Shown: positions 7,727 through 17,433 of the stretch, in pieces
Position numbering within the stretch: position 1 is the stretch's first letter
How the letters are laid out: each line of letters opens with the position of its first letter
From: an uncultured Anaerolineae bacterium
GTDB lineage: Bacteria > Chloroflexota > Anaerolineae > Anaerolineales > Villigracilaceae
Length of the DNA stretch: 64,000 bases
NCBI GenBank assembly: GCA_937120535.1
Contig: CAKZJX010000018.1
Span: 1-64,000, forward strand
Direction of reading: 5' to 3'
Made by a program: the position numbers and the translations under genes
The notes under the pieces: generated by a model
What the model was told of the DNA's origin: nothing
Database searches by the model: none
Seen by the model: only the letters and a program-made list of their open reading frames with translations

Positions 7727-8719
7727 ATGGACATGGAATATCGTCGTCTAGGACGCGCCGGCATCAAGATCAGCGTCCTTTCACTTGGTTCGTGGGTGAC
7801 CTTTCATCATCAGTTGAGCGTTGATGCTGCGGTCAAGCTGATGCAGACCGCCTACGAGGCCGGCGTGAACTTCTTTGATAACGCTGAAGTCTACGCTTTG
7901 GGAAAATCCGAAGAAATCATGGGAGCTGCCCTAAAGGAGCTCGGCTGGCGTCGTTCCAGTTATCTGATCTCTACCAAATTCTACTGGGGATTGCATGACG
8001 GCCCAAACGAGCGCAACACTCTCAATCGTAAGCGCCTGATCGAAGGCATTGACGGTTCCCTCCGCCGCCTCGGGCTGGACTATGTGGACCTTATCTTCTG
8101 CCACCGTCCCGATCCGAATACCTCTATCGAGGAGACGGCCCATGCCATGCACGACATCATCCAATCCGGTCGCGCCATCTATTGGGGTGTCTCGGAGTGG
8201 AGCGCTGATGAGATTCGAGCAGCCTGGTCGATCTGTGACAAGTACGGTTGGCACAAACCGGTGACCGAACAGCCCCAGTACAACTTGTTCCATCGTGAGC
8301 GCGTGGAACGAGAATATGCTCGCCTCTACGAGGACATCGGCCTAGGGGCCACTATCTGGTCGCCGTTGGCTTCTGGCCTGCTCACCGGCAAATATTTAGA
8401 AGGCATCCCTGAAGGCAGTCGTGGAGCGCTGCCTGGTTATGAATGGCTACGTGATTCGCTGACCGACCAACAAAAGCTCGAAAAGGTTCGACAGCTGATC
8501 CCGATAGCTCGCGAACTAGACTGCTCGCTAGCTCAGTTGGCGATTGCCTGGTGCGTCCGTAATCCCCATGTCAGCACGGTGATCTTGGGGGCTAGTCGGG
8601 TAGAACAGCTGCGAGAGAACTTACAGGCTTTGAAGGTCGTTCCGAAACTCACCCCCGACGTGCTTGAGCGCATCGATCAGATCGTTAGCGGAGGGTCCCT
8701 GGCTGAAGGAGAAGATTAG
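7727..8719 (+). CDS. Aldo/keto reductase (potassium-channel beta-subunit-like)
   Basis: 330 residues, normal for the family. NADPH-dependent carbonyl reductase in a TIM-barrel fold. The tetrad is visible: D51 and Y56 in [14 protein letters not shown]84 in ISTKFYWG, H126 in [11 protein letters not shown]. The C-terminal cofactor-binding segment [17 protein letters not shown] is typical of the YghZ / Kv-beta branch. Two in-frame ATGs (7727 and 7733) are possible; the first is used. It is a single gene, convergent with uvrB 17 bases away. Physiological substrate unknown. Confidence 0.92.
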   Translation: MDMEYRRLGRAGIKISVLSLGSWVTFHHQLSVDAAVKLMQTAYEAGVNFFDNAEVYALGKSEEIMGAALKELGWRRSSYLISTKFYWGLHDGPNERNTLNRKRLIEGIDGSLRRLGLDYVDLIFCHRPDPNTSIEETAHAMHDIIQSGRAIYWGVSEWSADEIRAAWSICDKYGWHKPVTEQPQYNLFHRERVEREYARLYEDIGLGATIWSPLASGLLTGKYLEGIPEGSRGALPGYEWLRDSLTDQQKLEKVRQLIPIARELDCSLAQLAIAWCVRNPHVSTVILGASRVEQLRENLQALKVVPKLTPDVLERIDQIVSGGSLAEGED

Positions 8720-8736
8720 CATAACGCACTGCACGC

Positions 8737-10773
8737 TTACTCCTCACCGGCTAGCCACTTCAAGCGCTCCCAGGGCTTGAGGTTTTCTTCATTGGCCAAC
8801 AAGGCTTTTAACTCGAACAATTCATCGCGCAGAGCCGCCGCCCGTTCAAACTCCAAGTTGCGGGCGGCTTCTTTCATTTGCTTCTCCAGTTCGGCTACGA
8901 TTCGTTTCAACTCCTCGCGAGAAGCCGCTTCACGACGATGGACGCGATACTCGGCGCGCGCTTCGGCTATAGCCTTGGTGGCGATCTGCTCGGTCAGGTC
9001 GTGAATCTCCTTGCGGATGCTCACGGGCGTGATCCCGTGTTCTTGGTTGTAGCGAAGCTGCTTGGCTCTTCGACGATTGGTCTCGTCAATGGCGCGTTGC
9101 ATCGAGTTGGTGATGCGATCAGCGTACATGATCACCCGTCCATTGATATGGCGCGCCGCCCGCCCGATAGTTTGAATCAGCGCTGTCTCAGAACGCAGGA
9201 ATCCTTCCTTGTCAGCGTCCAGGATGGCGACGAGGGACACCTCGGGCAGGTCGAGCCCCTCGCGCAGCAGGTTGATGCCCACCACCGCGTCAAATACCCC
9301 CAGGCGCAGATCCCGTAGGATGCCCACGCGCTCGATGGTGTCGATCTCGGAATGGAGGTAGTGCACTTTGATCCCCAGTTCGGTCAGATAATCGGACAAA
9401 TCCTCGGCCATGCGCTTGGTCAGCGTGGTGACCAGGACGCGCTCCCCAACCTCCACACGGGCGCGAATTTCCTTGACGAGATCGTCAATCTGACCACGGG
9501 TCGGACGCACCTCCACTTCTGGGTCTACCAGGCCAGTGGGGCGGATGATCTGTTCCACAATCTGCTCAGCGCGCTCCAGTTCATAGGGACCCGGGGTGGC
9601 CGAGGTATAGATCGTATATCCCATCACCTGTTCGAATTCTTCAAAGGTCAGCGGCCGGTTATCGAGGGCGCTGGGCAAGCGGAAGCCATATTCCACCAAA
9701 GTTTCCTTGCGGGAGCGATCGCCGTGATACATGCCTCGGATTTGGGGGATGGTCATATGGGACTCGTCGATCACCAGTAGGTATTCTCGGGGCAAGAAAT
9801 CCATCAGGGTCCACGGGTGGCTGCCCGGGGGCCGGCGATCCAAATGGCGTGAGTAGTTCTCAATGCCGGTGCAGTATCCCACCTCCTTGAGCATCTCGAT
9901 GTCGTAGCGGGTGCGCTGTTCGAGGCGCTGAGCTTCCAGCAATTTGCCCTGGCTCTTGAAAAAAGCTATTCTCTGCTCCAATTCCGCTTCAATATCAGCA
10001 ATTGCGTCTTTCAATTTGTCGGCTGCGGTAAGATATTGTTTGGCTGGAAAGATGGCGATCTGCTTGGGTTCGACGTATACTTCACCGGTAAGTGGGTTGA
10101 ATTGGAGGATGTGTTCTACCTCGTCGCCGAAGAGAGTGATGCGGTAGGCCCGGCGATCTTCGTAGGCCGGCATAATTTCTAGGGTGTCTCCCCGCACTCG
10201 GAAGGTGCCGCCTCGCAGTTCCAGGTCATTCCGCTGATACTGGCTGGCCACTAGTTGACGGATCAATGTGTTGCGACGATATTCTTCTCCGACCTCAAGA
10301 GTCACCACCCCTTTGCCGAATTCCTCCGGCGATCCCAATCCGTAGATGCACGATACGGAAGCGACGATGATCACGTCCTGCCGTGACATCAAAGCGGCCG
10401 TTGCAGCCAACCGCAAGCGTTCGATCTCCTCGTTGATCTCGGTTTCCTTCTCGATATACAGATCGTAGCGTGGCACATATGCTTCCGGTTGGTAGTAATC
10501 ATAGTACGACACAAAGTACTCTACGGCGTTATCTGGGAAGAATTCTTTGAATTCGGCATAAAGTTGAGCAGCTAATGTTTTGTTGTGTGCCATGACCAGG
10601 GTCGGTAGTTGTAGTTCCTGAATCACTGAGGCAATCGTGAAGGTCTTGCCGGTACCGGTGGCGCCGAGCAACACCTGGTGTTTCATCCCCTTGCGCACGC
10701 CCTCTACTAATTGGCGGATCGCTTCGGGTTGATCCCCCATTGGTTGAAAGGGAGCTCTCAGTCGGAAAGACAT
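8737..10773 (-). CDS. uvrB: Excinuclease ABC subunit B
   Basis: 678 residues. Damage-verification helicase of nucleotide excision repair, working with UvrA and UvrC. Walker [15 protein letters not shown] (about 40-53), the DNA-clamping beta-hairpin region [12 protein letters not shown], the DEAD-like VIDESH and the helicase C domain with [23 protein letters not shown] are present. The C terminus carries the UVR motif that contacts UvrC. I start it at ATG 10773 because [19 protein letters not shown] is the usual UvrB N terminus; the ORF stays open 91 codons further but that part resembles nothing. AGGAG lies 11 bases before this ATG. Confidence 0.97.
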   Translation of the reverse strand: MSFRLRAPFQPMGDQPEAIRQLVEGVRKGMKHQVLLGATGTGKTFTIASVIQELQLPTLVMAHNKTLAAQLYAEFKEFFPDNAVEYFVSYYDYYQPEAYVPRYDLYIEKETEINEEIERLRLAATAALMSRQDVIIVASVSCIYGLGSPEEFGKGVVTLEVGEEYRRNTLIRQLVASQYQRNDLELRGGTFRVRGDTLEIMPAYEDRRAYRITLFGDEVEHILQFNPLTGEVYVEPKQIAIFPAKQYLTAADKLKDAIADIEAELEQRIAFFKSQGKLLEAQRLEQRTRYDIEMLKEVGYCTGIENYSRHLDRRPPGSHPWTLMDFLPREYLLVIDESHMTIPQIRGMYHGDRSRKETLVEYGFRLPSALDNRPLTFEEFEQVMGYTIYTSATPGPYELERAEQIVEQIIRPTGLVDPEVEVRPTRGQIDDLVKEIRARVEVGERVLVTTLTKRMAEDLSDYLTELGIKVHYLHSEIDTIERVGILRDLRLGVFDAVVGINLLREGLDLPEVSLVAILDADKEGFLRSETALIQTIGRAARHINGRVIMYADRITNSMQRAIDETNRRRAKQLRYNQEHGITPVSIRKEIHDLTEQIATKAIAEARAEYRVHRREAASREELKRIVAELEKQMKEAARNLEFERAAALRDELFELKALLANEENLKPWERLKWLAGEE

Positions 10774-11332
10774 TCGGTCGCTATCTCCTGGCAAGTAAGG
10801 GTGAGCATTGGTAGAGTGGGCTGCCACGACATCAGTAAGGGTCGACTTTGTAGGGTTGTCCAATCGACGCCGATAGATATTGTAAACTCTATTACCGTCC
10901 GCAGGCGATACACCTGACGGGTTGAACCGCTCTTGAGCCCACTGTCGGTAGGGATCTCGGATTATTCCACAGTGTTTCGGCCGGATGATCGCCTGTACCA
11001 GCACGGTCAGCCTGTTCGAAGATCGGACTGGCATCAACCCCCGCATCGGCTGAACAGGTTCCCGACAAAAAGTCTTCCTGCGCCAGCGCCTTCTGACCTA
11101 ATTTGGCATCCGAATCGTAGCCTGGACCGACCTGCACAGCTTCGATCAGTAGCCACCGAGCCTTCGGAAAATAGCGAATGAGCAGGCACAGCCGACTGTG
11201 AGCCTATAGACGCTTCCGGTAAATTGCGGCCTTCTCTTGCCTTGCCACTTCTCCCGAAATGCCTCCCCGACCAATCTCAGGCTCGCTTGAAAGACCTGTT
11301 TAGGCGAATAAATCACTCTTCGCATGCAAAGT
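10774..11332. other. Gene-poor stretch between uvrB and the argG promoter
   Basis: About 560 bases with no coding sequence I can recognise. A possible -10 TACAAT for uvrB is on the minus strand at 10879-10884. Short open frames on the minus strand (10892-11137 and 11146-11325) have no family resemblance. A strong minus-strand promoter lies at its right edge, so the stretch is probably transcribed, either as a long uvrB leader or with a small gene. Confidence 0.5.
11146..11325 (-). CDS. Possible small leaderless gene, unknown function
   Basis: 59 codons starting ATG 11325 (MRRVIYSPKQVFQASLR...). It is listed only because a good promoter ends seven bases before this ATG, the same arrangement as at yvcK and dinG. 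The predicted peptide is basic, with a C-terminal half rich in Arg, Gly and aromatic residues. No homolog is recognised; it may be a chance frame in a uvrB leader. Confidence 0.2.
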   Translation of the reverse strand: MRRVIYSPKQVFQASLRLVGEAFREKWQGKRRPQFTGSVYRLTVGCACSFAIFRRLGGY

Positions 11333-11361
11333 ATCATACAATAAAAAGACTTATTGAACAA
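11333..11361 (-). promoter_or_regulatory. Minus-strand promoter facing uvrB
   Basis: On the minus strand: TTGTTC (11361-11356), 17-base spacer, TATGAT (11338-11333). It points toward uvrB and is back-to-back with the argG promoter, with 12 bases between the two -35 boxes. Confidence 0.6.
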
Positions 11362-11373
11362 GCCCCGCAGGGG

Positions 11374-11401
11374 TTGACAGATGACCGAGGACTGGTAAAA
11401 T
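11374..11401 (+). promoter_or_regulatory. Promoter of the argG operon
   Basis: TTGACA (11374-11379, consensus), 16-base spacer, TAAAAT (11396-11401). Expected start near 11408, giving a leader of about 170 bases before argG. A GC-rich inverted repeat (AAGCCCC-GCA-GGGGTT) overlaps the -35 box and could be an operator. Confidence 0.75.
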
Positions 11402-11451
11402 ACGCCGCAACATGGTCATAGTGTCTTTGCCTCGCGTCCGTCGTCCTAAGT

Positions 11452-11577
11452 CCGCTTCTCGCCGAGAAGGCGGGTTGCTCTGTTTTGGATGATGGCGCCG
11501 GCATAATCATGGGTATCCAAAACAGCCCTTCCTTCTCGGAGGGGTTGTTTTATTTCTCTAAACATAGGAGTTGGCTT
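11452..11577 (+). promoter_or_regulatory. Attenuator-like structured leader of argG
   Basis: Three elements can form. P1: CCGCTTCTC (11452-11460) with GAGAAGGCGG (11464-11473), one bulged G. P2: CTGTTTTGGAT (11480-11490) with ATCCAAAACAG (11515-11525), perfect. P3, terminator-like: 11519-11532 with 11538-11551, 14 pairs including two G-U, loop ttctc, then atttctc. P2 and P3 share 11519-11525, so they exclude each other, the logic of an antiterminator/terminator switch. CCGAGAAGG (11462-11470 region) can also pair with CCTTCTCGG (11531-11539). AGGAG at 11566-11570 serves argG. Confidence 0.55.
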
Positions 11578-12846
11578 ATGCCTAAGAGCAAACCTTCTGT
11601 CCAAAAAGTTGTCCTAGCCTATTCGGGCGGCCTAGACACTTCGGTGATTGTCCCCTGGCTGCGCGAGAACTATGGCTGCGAAGTGATCTGCTTCTGCGCC
11701 AATCTCGGGCAGAAGGACGAGAACCTGGAAGGTCTGGAGGCAAAGGCGCTTAAGAGCGGCGCTTCTCAATTTCTCTTGCGCGATGTGCGCGAGGAGTTCG
11801 TCACGGAGTATCTGTTTCCGATGTTGCGGGCGGGGGCGGTGTATGAGCATAAGTATCTGCTGGGGACCTCGGTGGCACGTCCGCTGATCGCCAAGCATTT
11901 GGTGGACGTGGCCCATCAGGTGGGGGCTGATGCAGTGGCGCACGGCGCTACCGGCAAGGGCAACGATCAAGTGCGCTTTGAGTTGACTGTGATGGCGCTC
12001 GACCCGCGGTTGAAGATCATCGCCCCATGGCGGGAGTGGGAGATTCGTTCGCGAGAGGATGCTATCGCCTATGCGGCCAAGCACAATGTGCCGGTGACAG
12101 CTACCATCAAGTCGATCTACAGTCGCGATTCCAATCTTTGGCATCTCTCGCATGAAGGAGGGCCGCTGGAAGATCCTTGGAACGAGCCGGAAGAGAGCAT
12201 GTTCCAAATCTCCACTTCGCCGGAGAATGCGCCTGATGAGCCGGAATACGTGGAAATCGACTTTGAGAGCGGAACGCCGATCGCCGTGAACGGAGAGCGC
12301 TTGGAGCCGGTAGCGCTGCTGGAACGACTGAACGCCCTGGGCGGCGCGCATGGCATTGGGCGGGTGGACTTGGTGGAGAACCGCTTGGTGGGGATGAAAT
12401 CGCGCGGGGTGTATGAAACGCCCGGTGGCACGATCTTGTATTATGCCCATCGCGATTTGGAATCGTTGGTGTTGGACCGCGAGACGGCCCATTTTAAGGA
12501 AATGGTTGCCATCAAGTATGCCGAGTTAGTCTATTATGGCCTGTGGTTTACACCCCTGCGCGAGGCGCTGGATGCATTTGTCAACGCTACGCAGGGACCG
12601 GTAACCGGCACGGTGCGGTTGAAGCTTTACAAAGGGAATATCCTCAGCGCTGGCCGCAAGTCGCCGTTCAGCTTGTATCGCGAGGATTTCGCCACGTTTG
12701 GCCAGGAAGATGTGTATGACCAGAGCCACGCCGAGGGGTTTATCCGCCTGTTCGGTCTCTCGCTCAAGGTGCGCGCTCTCAACGGCTTGCCGGTGGCAGG
12801 GATGGACCTGCCTAAGCCCGATTATTCGCGCTTCAAGCGCGATTAA
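11578..12846 (+). CDS. argG: Argininosuccinate synthase
   Basis: 422 residues. Joins citrulline and aspartate with ATP, the penultimate step to arginine. The ATP loop [10 protein letters not shown] is at about 12-21; [13 protein letters not shown] and the [17 protein letters not shown] citrulline/aspartate-binding segment follow. ATG 11578 has AGGAG seven bases upstream; the frame is open back to 11485 but that runs through the leader hairpins and is rejected. First gene of an operon continuing directly into argH and the LysW-pathway genes. Confidence 0.96.
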   Translation: MPKSKPSVQKVVLAYSGGLDTSVIVPWLRENYGCEVICFCANLGQKDENLEGLEAKALKSGASQFLLRDVREEFVTEYLFPMLRAGAVYEHKYLLGTSVARPLIAKHLVDVAHQVGADAVAHGATGKGNDQVRFELTVMALDPRLKIIAPWREWEIRSREDAIAYAAKHNVPVTATIKSIYSRDSNLWHLSHEGGPLEDPWNEPEESMFQISTSPENAPDEPEYVEIDFESGTPIAVNGERLEPVALLERLNALGGAHGIGRVDLVENRLVGMKSRGVYETPGGTILYYAHRDLESLVLDRETAHFKEMVAIKYAELVYYGLWFTPLREALDAFVNATQGPVTGTVRLKLYKGNILSAGRKSPFSLYREDFATFGQEDVYDQSHAEGFIRLFGLSLKVRALNGLPVAGMDLPKPDYSRFKRD

Positions 12847-12878
12847 TGGAACGTTGGATAGGAGCCAGGAGCCAGCAG

Positions 12879-14249
12879 ATGACGTTGTGGAGCGGACGAT
12901 TTTCGGGCAAGATGGATGAGCGCGCTTGGCGATTGAACGCTTCGTTGGCGGTGGATCAACGGTTAGCCGATCAGGATGTACGCGCTTCGATCGCCTGGGC
13001 CGGCGCTTTGCTTCGGGCCGGAGTTCTGAGCCAGGATGAGCATCAGGCGATCCGGGCCGGCTTGGAAACCATTGCCCAAGAGTTTGCCGAAGGACGGTTT
13101 GTGTTTGCAGAGGGCGATGAGGACATTCATACCGCTGTCGAGCGGCGCTTGGGGGAGCTGATCGGACTCACAGCCGGCAAATTGCACACTGGACGCAGCC
13201 GCAACGATCAGGTGGCTACCGACTTTCGCTTGTGGATGCTCGATACCTTGCCGCTCATACAGGGGGCGATCGCCGAATTGCAGTCCACGTTGGTCGCGCA
13301 GGCCGAGCAACATCTTACCACGTTGATGCCCGGCTACACTCACCTCCAGCGGGCGCAGCCGGTGACGCTGGCCCATTGGTTGATGAGCCATTTCTGGCCA
13401 TTCCAACGGGATCGGGAACGCCTGACCGATTTGCGTAAACGGGTAGCCATCTTGCCTTTGGGGAGTGGCGCTTTGGCCGGCAGCGGCTTTTCGATCGATC
13501 GCGCTTGGCTAGCGCAAACCTTGGGGTTCAACGGGCCGGCGCCGAATAGCCTGGATGCCGTCTCGGATCGCGACTTTGTTGTCGAATATCTGTTCTGTGT
13601 GGCCATGGTAGGGGTCCACCTGAGCAAGCTGAGCGAACAGATGGTGATCTTTACCACGTCCGAGTTCGGCTTTTTCACCCTGGCCGATGCGTTTTCCACC
13701 GGTTCCAGCTTGATGCCGCAGAAGAAGAACCCCGATCTGTTTGAGCTGGCCCGCGGTAAGGCCAGCGCCTTGATCGGCCTGCTGGCCGGCATGTTGACGT
13801 TGCTCAAGGGCTTGCCCTCGACCTACGACAAGGACTTGCAAGAGGACAAGGCGCTTGTCTTTCAGGCCACTGATATTTTGTTGACCGTCCTGCCGGCCCT
13901 CTCTGGCGCCCTGGGGACCATCACCGTTTCCCCCGAGCGGATGCGCGCTGCCATCGACTCGGCCATGTTGGCCGCCGATCTGGCCGATGCCCTGGTGCGC
14001 AAAGGGGTTCCTTTTCGGGAAGCGCATGGGGCGGTGGGTCGTGCTGTACGGCTGGCCGCAGAGAGAGGGGTGAGCTTAGAGGCTCTCTTGCCCGAAGAGT
14101 GGCAGGCCTGTGGGGTATCGGGGGTGGAGATGTCGGAGGTGTTTGATCCGCTGCGGTCGGTGGAAAGGCGAGCCGCTATCGGCGGCACAGCGCCTACAGC
14201 CGTTCAAATCCAGATTCAGGAGGCGAGAAAGCTGCTGGAAGGAACCTAG
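12879..14249 (+). CDS. argH: Argininosuccinate lyase
   Basis: 456 residues. Splits argininosuccinate into arginine and fumarate. The family signature GSSLMPQKKNPD is visible around residue 275, with the HTGRSRNDQVATD segment near 110 and TYDKDLQEDKALVF. ATG 12846 overlaps the argG stop and would add 11 residues; I prefer ATG 12879 because MTLWSGRFSGKMDE is the usual ArgH start and CAGGAG stands just ahead of it. Either start implies tight coupling to argG. Confidence 0.96.
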   Translation: MTLWSGRFSGKMDERAWRLNASLAVDQRLADQDVRASIAWAGALLRAGVLSQDEHQAIRAGLETIAQEFAEGRFVFAEGDEDIHTAVERRLGELIGLTAGKLHTGRSRNDQVATDFRLWMLDTLPLIQGAIAELQSTLVAQAEQHLTTLMPGYTHLQRAQPVTLAHWLMSHFWPFQRDRERLTDLRKRVAILPLGSGALAGSGFSIDRAWLAQTLGFNGPAPNSLDAVSDRDFVVEYLFCVAMVGVHLSKLSEQMVIFTTSEFGFFTLADAFSTGSSLMPQKKNPDLFELARGKASALIGLLAGMLTLLKGLPSTYDKDLQEDKALVFQATDILLTVLPALSGALGTITVSPERMRAAIDSAMLAADLADALVRKGVPFREAHGAVGRAVRLAAERGVSLEALLPEEWQACGVSGVEMSEVFDPLRSVERRAAIGGTAPTAVQIQIQEARKLLEGT

Positions 14250-14259
14250 CACAATTGAG

Positions 14260-14270
14260 CTGTAATACAG
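14260..14270. promoter_or_regulatory. Short palindrome upstream of lysW
   Basis: CTGTAATACAG is a perfect 5-1-5 palindrome between argH and lysW. It includes a -10-like TAATAC. It could be a small operator, but a chance palindrome of this size is quite possible. Confidence 0.25.
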
Positions 14271-14316
14271 AAGGAGATTGCCCAGACATCAATTCTCAAC
14301 GAAAGGAGTATGAGCC

Positions 14317-14487
14317 ATGTCTACTGCATCTTGTCCGGAATGCGCTGCCGAAATCGTGTTGGATGAAAATACCGAGGTCGGAGAAATCGTGGTCTGCCCA
14401 GATTGTGGCGTAGACCTGGAGGTGACCGGCATGAATCCCTTCACGCTGGAGATGGCGCCGATGGAGCAGGAAGATTGGGGAGAGTGA
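14317..14487 (+). CDS. lysW: Amino-group carrier protein LysW
   Basis: 56 residues, a small gene easily missed. LysW carries the growing amino acid on its C-terminal glutamate, protecting the alpha-amino group in lysine/ornithine biosynthesis. The sequence shows both halves of a zinc site (CPEC at 6-9 and CPDC at 27-30), a strongly acidic body, and the hallmark C-terminal EDWGE. AGGAG lies upstream. Its neighbours on the 3' side are exactly the enzymes that load, reduce, aminate and release LysW-bound intermediates. A strong hairpin follows the stop. Confidence 0.95.
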   Translation: MSTASCPECAAEIVLDENTEVGEIVVCPDCGVDLEVTGMNPFTLEMAPMEQEDWGE

Positions 14488-14516
14488 GAGCTAGGTGTGT
14501 GGCCTGCGAAGCGATG

Positions 14517-14550
14517 GGGGTGGGGCGCAATTCGATTTGCGCTCCACCTT
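14517..14550 (+). terminator. Hairpin after lysW (partial terminator candidate)
   Basis: GTGGGGCGCAA (14520-14530) pairs with TTGCGCTCCAC (14537-14547), 11 pairs with one G-U, and can be extended outward. The loop is ttcgat and the tail cttcccttg. It separates lysW from lysX by 147 bases in an otherwise tight operon, so it may raise the carrier protein above its enzymes. Confidence 0.5.
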
Positions 14551-14634
14551 CCCTTGAAAGCCTGGAGCACGGGCCGGCGCAGTGAGCCTCTCCCTCACCG
14601 GTCATAAACTGCCTCGAATGGAGGAAAGGATCCT

Positions 14635-15534
14635 ATGCAACGTCGGCTAAAGATCGGTGTGTTGTATTCCCGATTGCGGGTGGAAGAAAAATGGATCTTC
14701 GGCGCTATGGAGAAGCGGGGCGTGGATTATGAGCGCCTGGACGACCGCCAGATCTACTTTGATTTATCGGATGCGTCGTATTGGAAATCATTTGATGCCA
14801 TGTTGGAACGCTCGATCAGTTACACCAATGGCCTGTATGCGCTGCGCATCTTGAATGCCTTTGGAGTTCCAACAGTGAACACAGCTCAGGTAGCTGAGAT
14901 ATGCGGCGATAAGCTGATGACCTCAGCGGCGTTGGTTCGGGCTGGCGTGCCTCAGCCGCGCAGCGCAGTGGCCTTCTCCCCCGAATCGGCCTTGGAGATC
15001 ATTGAGATGTTTGGTTATCCGGTGGTGCTCAAGCCTGTGGTCGGATCGTGGGGACGCTTGCTGGCCAAGATCAACGATCGAGACGCAGCCGAAGCGGTGC
15101 TCGAGCACAAGTTCACCTTGGGATCAGTGCAGCACTCGGTGTTCTACATTCAAGAGTACATCGAAAAGCCCGGCCGTGACATTCGGGCGATCGTGATCGG
15201 TGATCGGGTGATCGGCGCGATGTATCGGAAGTCGGATCACTGGATCACCAACACGGCCCGCGGCGGTCAGGGGGAACTCTGTCCGATCACGTCCGAGATC
15301 GAGGACCTGTGCCTACAGGCGGCGCAGGCAGTCGGTGGAGGCGTGCTCGGTGTGGACTTGATCGAACATCCCGAGCGAGGGTATTTGGTGAACGAGATCA
15401 ACCACACGGTGGAGTTTCACACTCTCCAGCCGGTGAGCGGCATTGACATTGCGGATGCCATTGTGACATATGTCATGAGAGTGGCTTGCGAAGGCCAGGT
15501 CGCACCAGGCGCTGCCATCCAGAGCGCGGTTTGA
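14635..15534 (+). CDS. lysX: LysW-amino acid ligase (LysX/ArgX, ATP-grasp)
   Basis: 299 residues. ATP-dependent ligase (RimK-like) that joins the alpha-amino group of alpha-aminoadipate (LysX) or glutamate (ArgX) to the C-terminal glutamate of LysW. ATP-grasp features: [19 protein letters not shown] (about 125-143), [19 protein letters not shown], and the metal-binding C-terminal GVDLIEHP and [19 protein letters not shown] precedes the ATG. Which substrate it uses cannot be settled from the sequence; the adjacent argG and argH favour glutamate or both. Confidence 0.9.
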   Translation: MQRRLKIGVLYSRLRVEEKWIFGAMEKRGVDYERLDDRQIYFDLSDASYWKSFDAMLERSISYTNGLYALRILNAFGVPTVNTAQVAEICGDKLMTSAALVRAGVPQPRSAVAFSPESALEIIEMFGYPVVLKPVVGSWGRLLAKINDRDAAEAVLEHKFTLGSVQHSVFYIQEYIEKPGRDIRAIVIGDRVIGAMYRKSDHWITNTARGGQGELCPITSEIEDLCLQAAQAVGGGVLGVDLIEHPERGYLVNEINHTVEFHTLQPVSGIDIADAIVTYVMRVACEGQVAPGAAIQSAV

Positions 15535-15560
15535 CAATCCTCGTGGAGTGAGGTGAGGTT

Positions 15561-16598
15561 ATGAGCGTGAGTGTATCGATCGTAGGAGGATCAGGGTATA
15601 CCGGAGGAGAGTTGTTGCGCCTGTTGCTTGGGCATCCGAAGGTGGAGGTTCGGCAGGCGACGTCGCGTTCCCATCTCGGAGAGTATGTGTATCAGGTGCA
15701 TCCCAATTTGCGTAAGCGCACCCAGTTGAAGTTCTCCGCTCCCGAGCAGTTGGAATCCGTGGAAGTATTGTTCTTGGCCCAGCCTCACGGCGAGGCCCAA
15801 AAGCGGATCGCCACTTATGCCGCCCTGGCCGATCGCGTCATCGATCTTTCGGCCGATTTTCGGCTACGCAGCGCGGCCGAATATCAGAAGTGGTACGGGC
15901 AACCCCATGCTGCGCCAGAGTGGCTGGAGAAGTTTGTCTATGGCTTGCCCGAGTTGCATCGCGAAGCCATTCGCACAGCAAACTATGTCAGCGGCGTGGG
16001 ATGCAATGCAACAGCAGCCAATCTGGCCCTGTTGCCATTGGTGAAGGCAGGGATGATCGAGACTGAGCAGCCAATCTATGTCGAGATCAAGGTCGGATCG
16101 TCGGAGAGCGGCGCCGAGGGCAATATCGGTTCTCATCACGCCGAGCGGGCAAACGTGATCCGCACTTTCTCGGCGTTTGGTCATCGTCATACGGCAGAGG
16201 TAATCCAGGAAATGGGCCTTCCCAATGTGGCATTGACCATGACGGCAGTGGACCTGGTGCGCGGCGCCTTGGCGACGGTCCACGCTCAGGTGAAGCCGGG
16301 GGTCACAACGAAGGATTTGTGGAAGGCGTACCGAGCGATCGCCAACGAGAATCCGTTTGTGCGCATCGTCAAGGAGCAGCGCGGCGTCTATCGCGTGCCA
16401 GAGCCGAAGATCGTGGCCGGCTCGAATTACGCCGATCTGGGCTTCGAGTTGGATGAGGCCAACCGGCACGTGGTCTCTATCTGTGCAATCGACAACCTGA
16501 TGAAGGGCGCAGCCGGCACAGCGGTTCAATGCCTGAACCTGATGATGGGTTGGGACGAGACCCTGGGGTTGGAGTTTCCAGGGCTACATCCGATTTAG
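15561..16598 (+). CDS. lysY: LysW-gamma-glutamyl/aminoadipyl phosphate reductase (LysY, ArgC-like)
   Basis: 345 residues. NADPH-dependent reduction of the acyl phosphate on LysW to the semialdehyde. N-terminal GGSGYTGGELLRLL nucleotide motif (9-22), and the catalytic cysteine C148 in SGVGCNATAANL, which matches LysY/ArgC; ordinary ArgC has the same GC(Y/N) setting. The histidine motif GHRHTAE follows. Starts 26 bases after lysX with GGTGAGG-type upstream sequence. It could equally be called argC. Confidence 0.92.
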   Translation: MSVSVSIVGGSGYTGGELLRLLLGHPKVEVRQATSRSHLGEYVYQVHPNLRKRTQLKFSAPEQLESVEVLFLAQPHGEAQKRIATYAALADRVIDLSADFRLRSAAEYQKWYGQPHAAPEWLEKFVYGLPELHREAIRTANYVSGVGCNATAANLALLPLVKAGMIETEQPIYVEIKVGSSESGAEGNIGSHHAERANVIRTFSAFGHRHTAEVIQEMGLPNVALTMTAVDLVRGALATVHAQVKPGVTTKDLWKAYRAIANENPFVRIVKEQRGVYRVPEPKIVAGSNYADLGFELDEANRHVVSICAIDNLMKGAAGTAVQCLNLMMGWDETLGLEFPGLHPI

Positions 16599-16614
16599 CA
16601 TGGGGTGAGGCGAT

Positions 16615-17433
16615 ATGGGTAATCATTCGATCGTTGTCGTCAAAGTAGGCGGTACAGAGGGGGTAAATTTTTCGGCCATCTGTCGCGATACGGCGGCTTT
16701 GTTGACCCATGGCAGGACCTTGGTGTTGGTGCACGGCGGTTCAGCCGAAGCCAATGCCTTGGGCGAAGCCTTGGGCGCGCCGCCTCGCTTTATTACTTCG
16801 CCTTCGGGCTACACCTCGCGTTACACCGACCGCAAGACGCTGGAGATCTTCCTGATGGCAGTGCGGGGCAAAGTCAATGCTTTGTTGGTGGAACAGTTGC
16901 AAACGCTTGGGGTCAACGCCTTCGGTCTCTCGGGGTTGGACGGGCGGCTGATGGTGGCAACCCGCAAGGATGCCATTCAGAGCGTGGAGAATGGCAAGCG
17001 CAAGATCATTCGCGATGATTACACAGGCAAGATCGAGCGGATCAACGCGGAGATCTTGCGCGCCTTGCTAGGGTTAGGGTGTGTGCCAGTCGTGGCGCCG
17101 GTGGCAGTGAGTCACAAGGGCGAAGCGCTGAACGTGGATGCCGACCGCGCCGCAGCGATGATCGCCGCTGCTTTGGGTGCAGAGACGCTGGTCTTGCTCA
17201 CCGCCGCGCCTGGGTTGATGGAGCGCTTTCCGGATGAGGCGAGTGTGATCCGCCGGCTGTCCCAGACTCGGTTGGAGGAAGCGCTGGAAATGGCCCAGGG
17301 ACGGATGAAGAAGAAGGTGTTGGGAGCCGGCGAAGCGCTGCTGGGCGGCGTGAAACGCGTGGTGATCGCCGATGGGCGGGTGGAAGATCCGATCTCTAAA
17401 GCGCTGGACGGAGCGGGAACGGTGATCGAGTGA
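16615..17433 (+). CDS. lysZ: LysW-glutamate/aminoadipate kinase (LysZ, ArgB-like)
   Basis: 272 residues, amino acid kinase fold. Phosphorylates the side-chain carboxylate of the LysW-bound amino acid. VVKVGGTEGVNF, LVHGGSAEANALGEALG, FGLSGLDGRLMVATRK and the C-terminal GRMKKKVLGAGEALLGGVKRV closely follow Thermus-type LysZ rather than classic N-acetylglutamate kinases. 16 bases after lysY. No feedback-binding N-terminal extension of arginine-sensitive ArgB is seen. Confidence 0.92.
   Translation: MGNHSIVVVKVGGTEGVNFSAICRDTAALLTHGRTLVLVHGGSAEANALGEALGAPPRFITSPSGYTSRYTDRKTLEIFLMAVRGKVNALLVEQLQTLGVNAFGLSGLDGRLMVATRKDAIQSVENGKRKIIRDDYTGKIERINAEILRALLGLGCVPVVAPVAVSHKGEALNVDADRAAAMIAAALGAETLVLLTAAPGLMERFPDEASVIRRLSQTRLEEALEMAQGRMKKKVLGAGEALLGGVKRVVIADGRVEDPISKALDGAGTVIE

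Noticed and set aside
10774-11046. 91-codon N-terminal extension of uvrB
   Set aside because: No similarity to UvrB; the conserved N terminus begins at ATG 10773.
11485-11577. 31-codon N-terminal extension of argG
   Set aside because: The frame runs through the leader hairpins, has no ribosome-binding site, and ATG 11578 with AGGAG gives the usual ArgG N terminus.
11452-11577. T-box riboswitch upstream of argG
   Set aside because: The conserved T-box antiterminator sequence and specifier-loop layout are not present; only the general attenuator logic fits.
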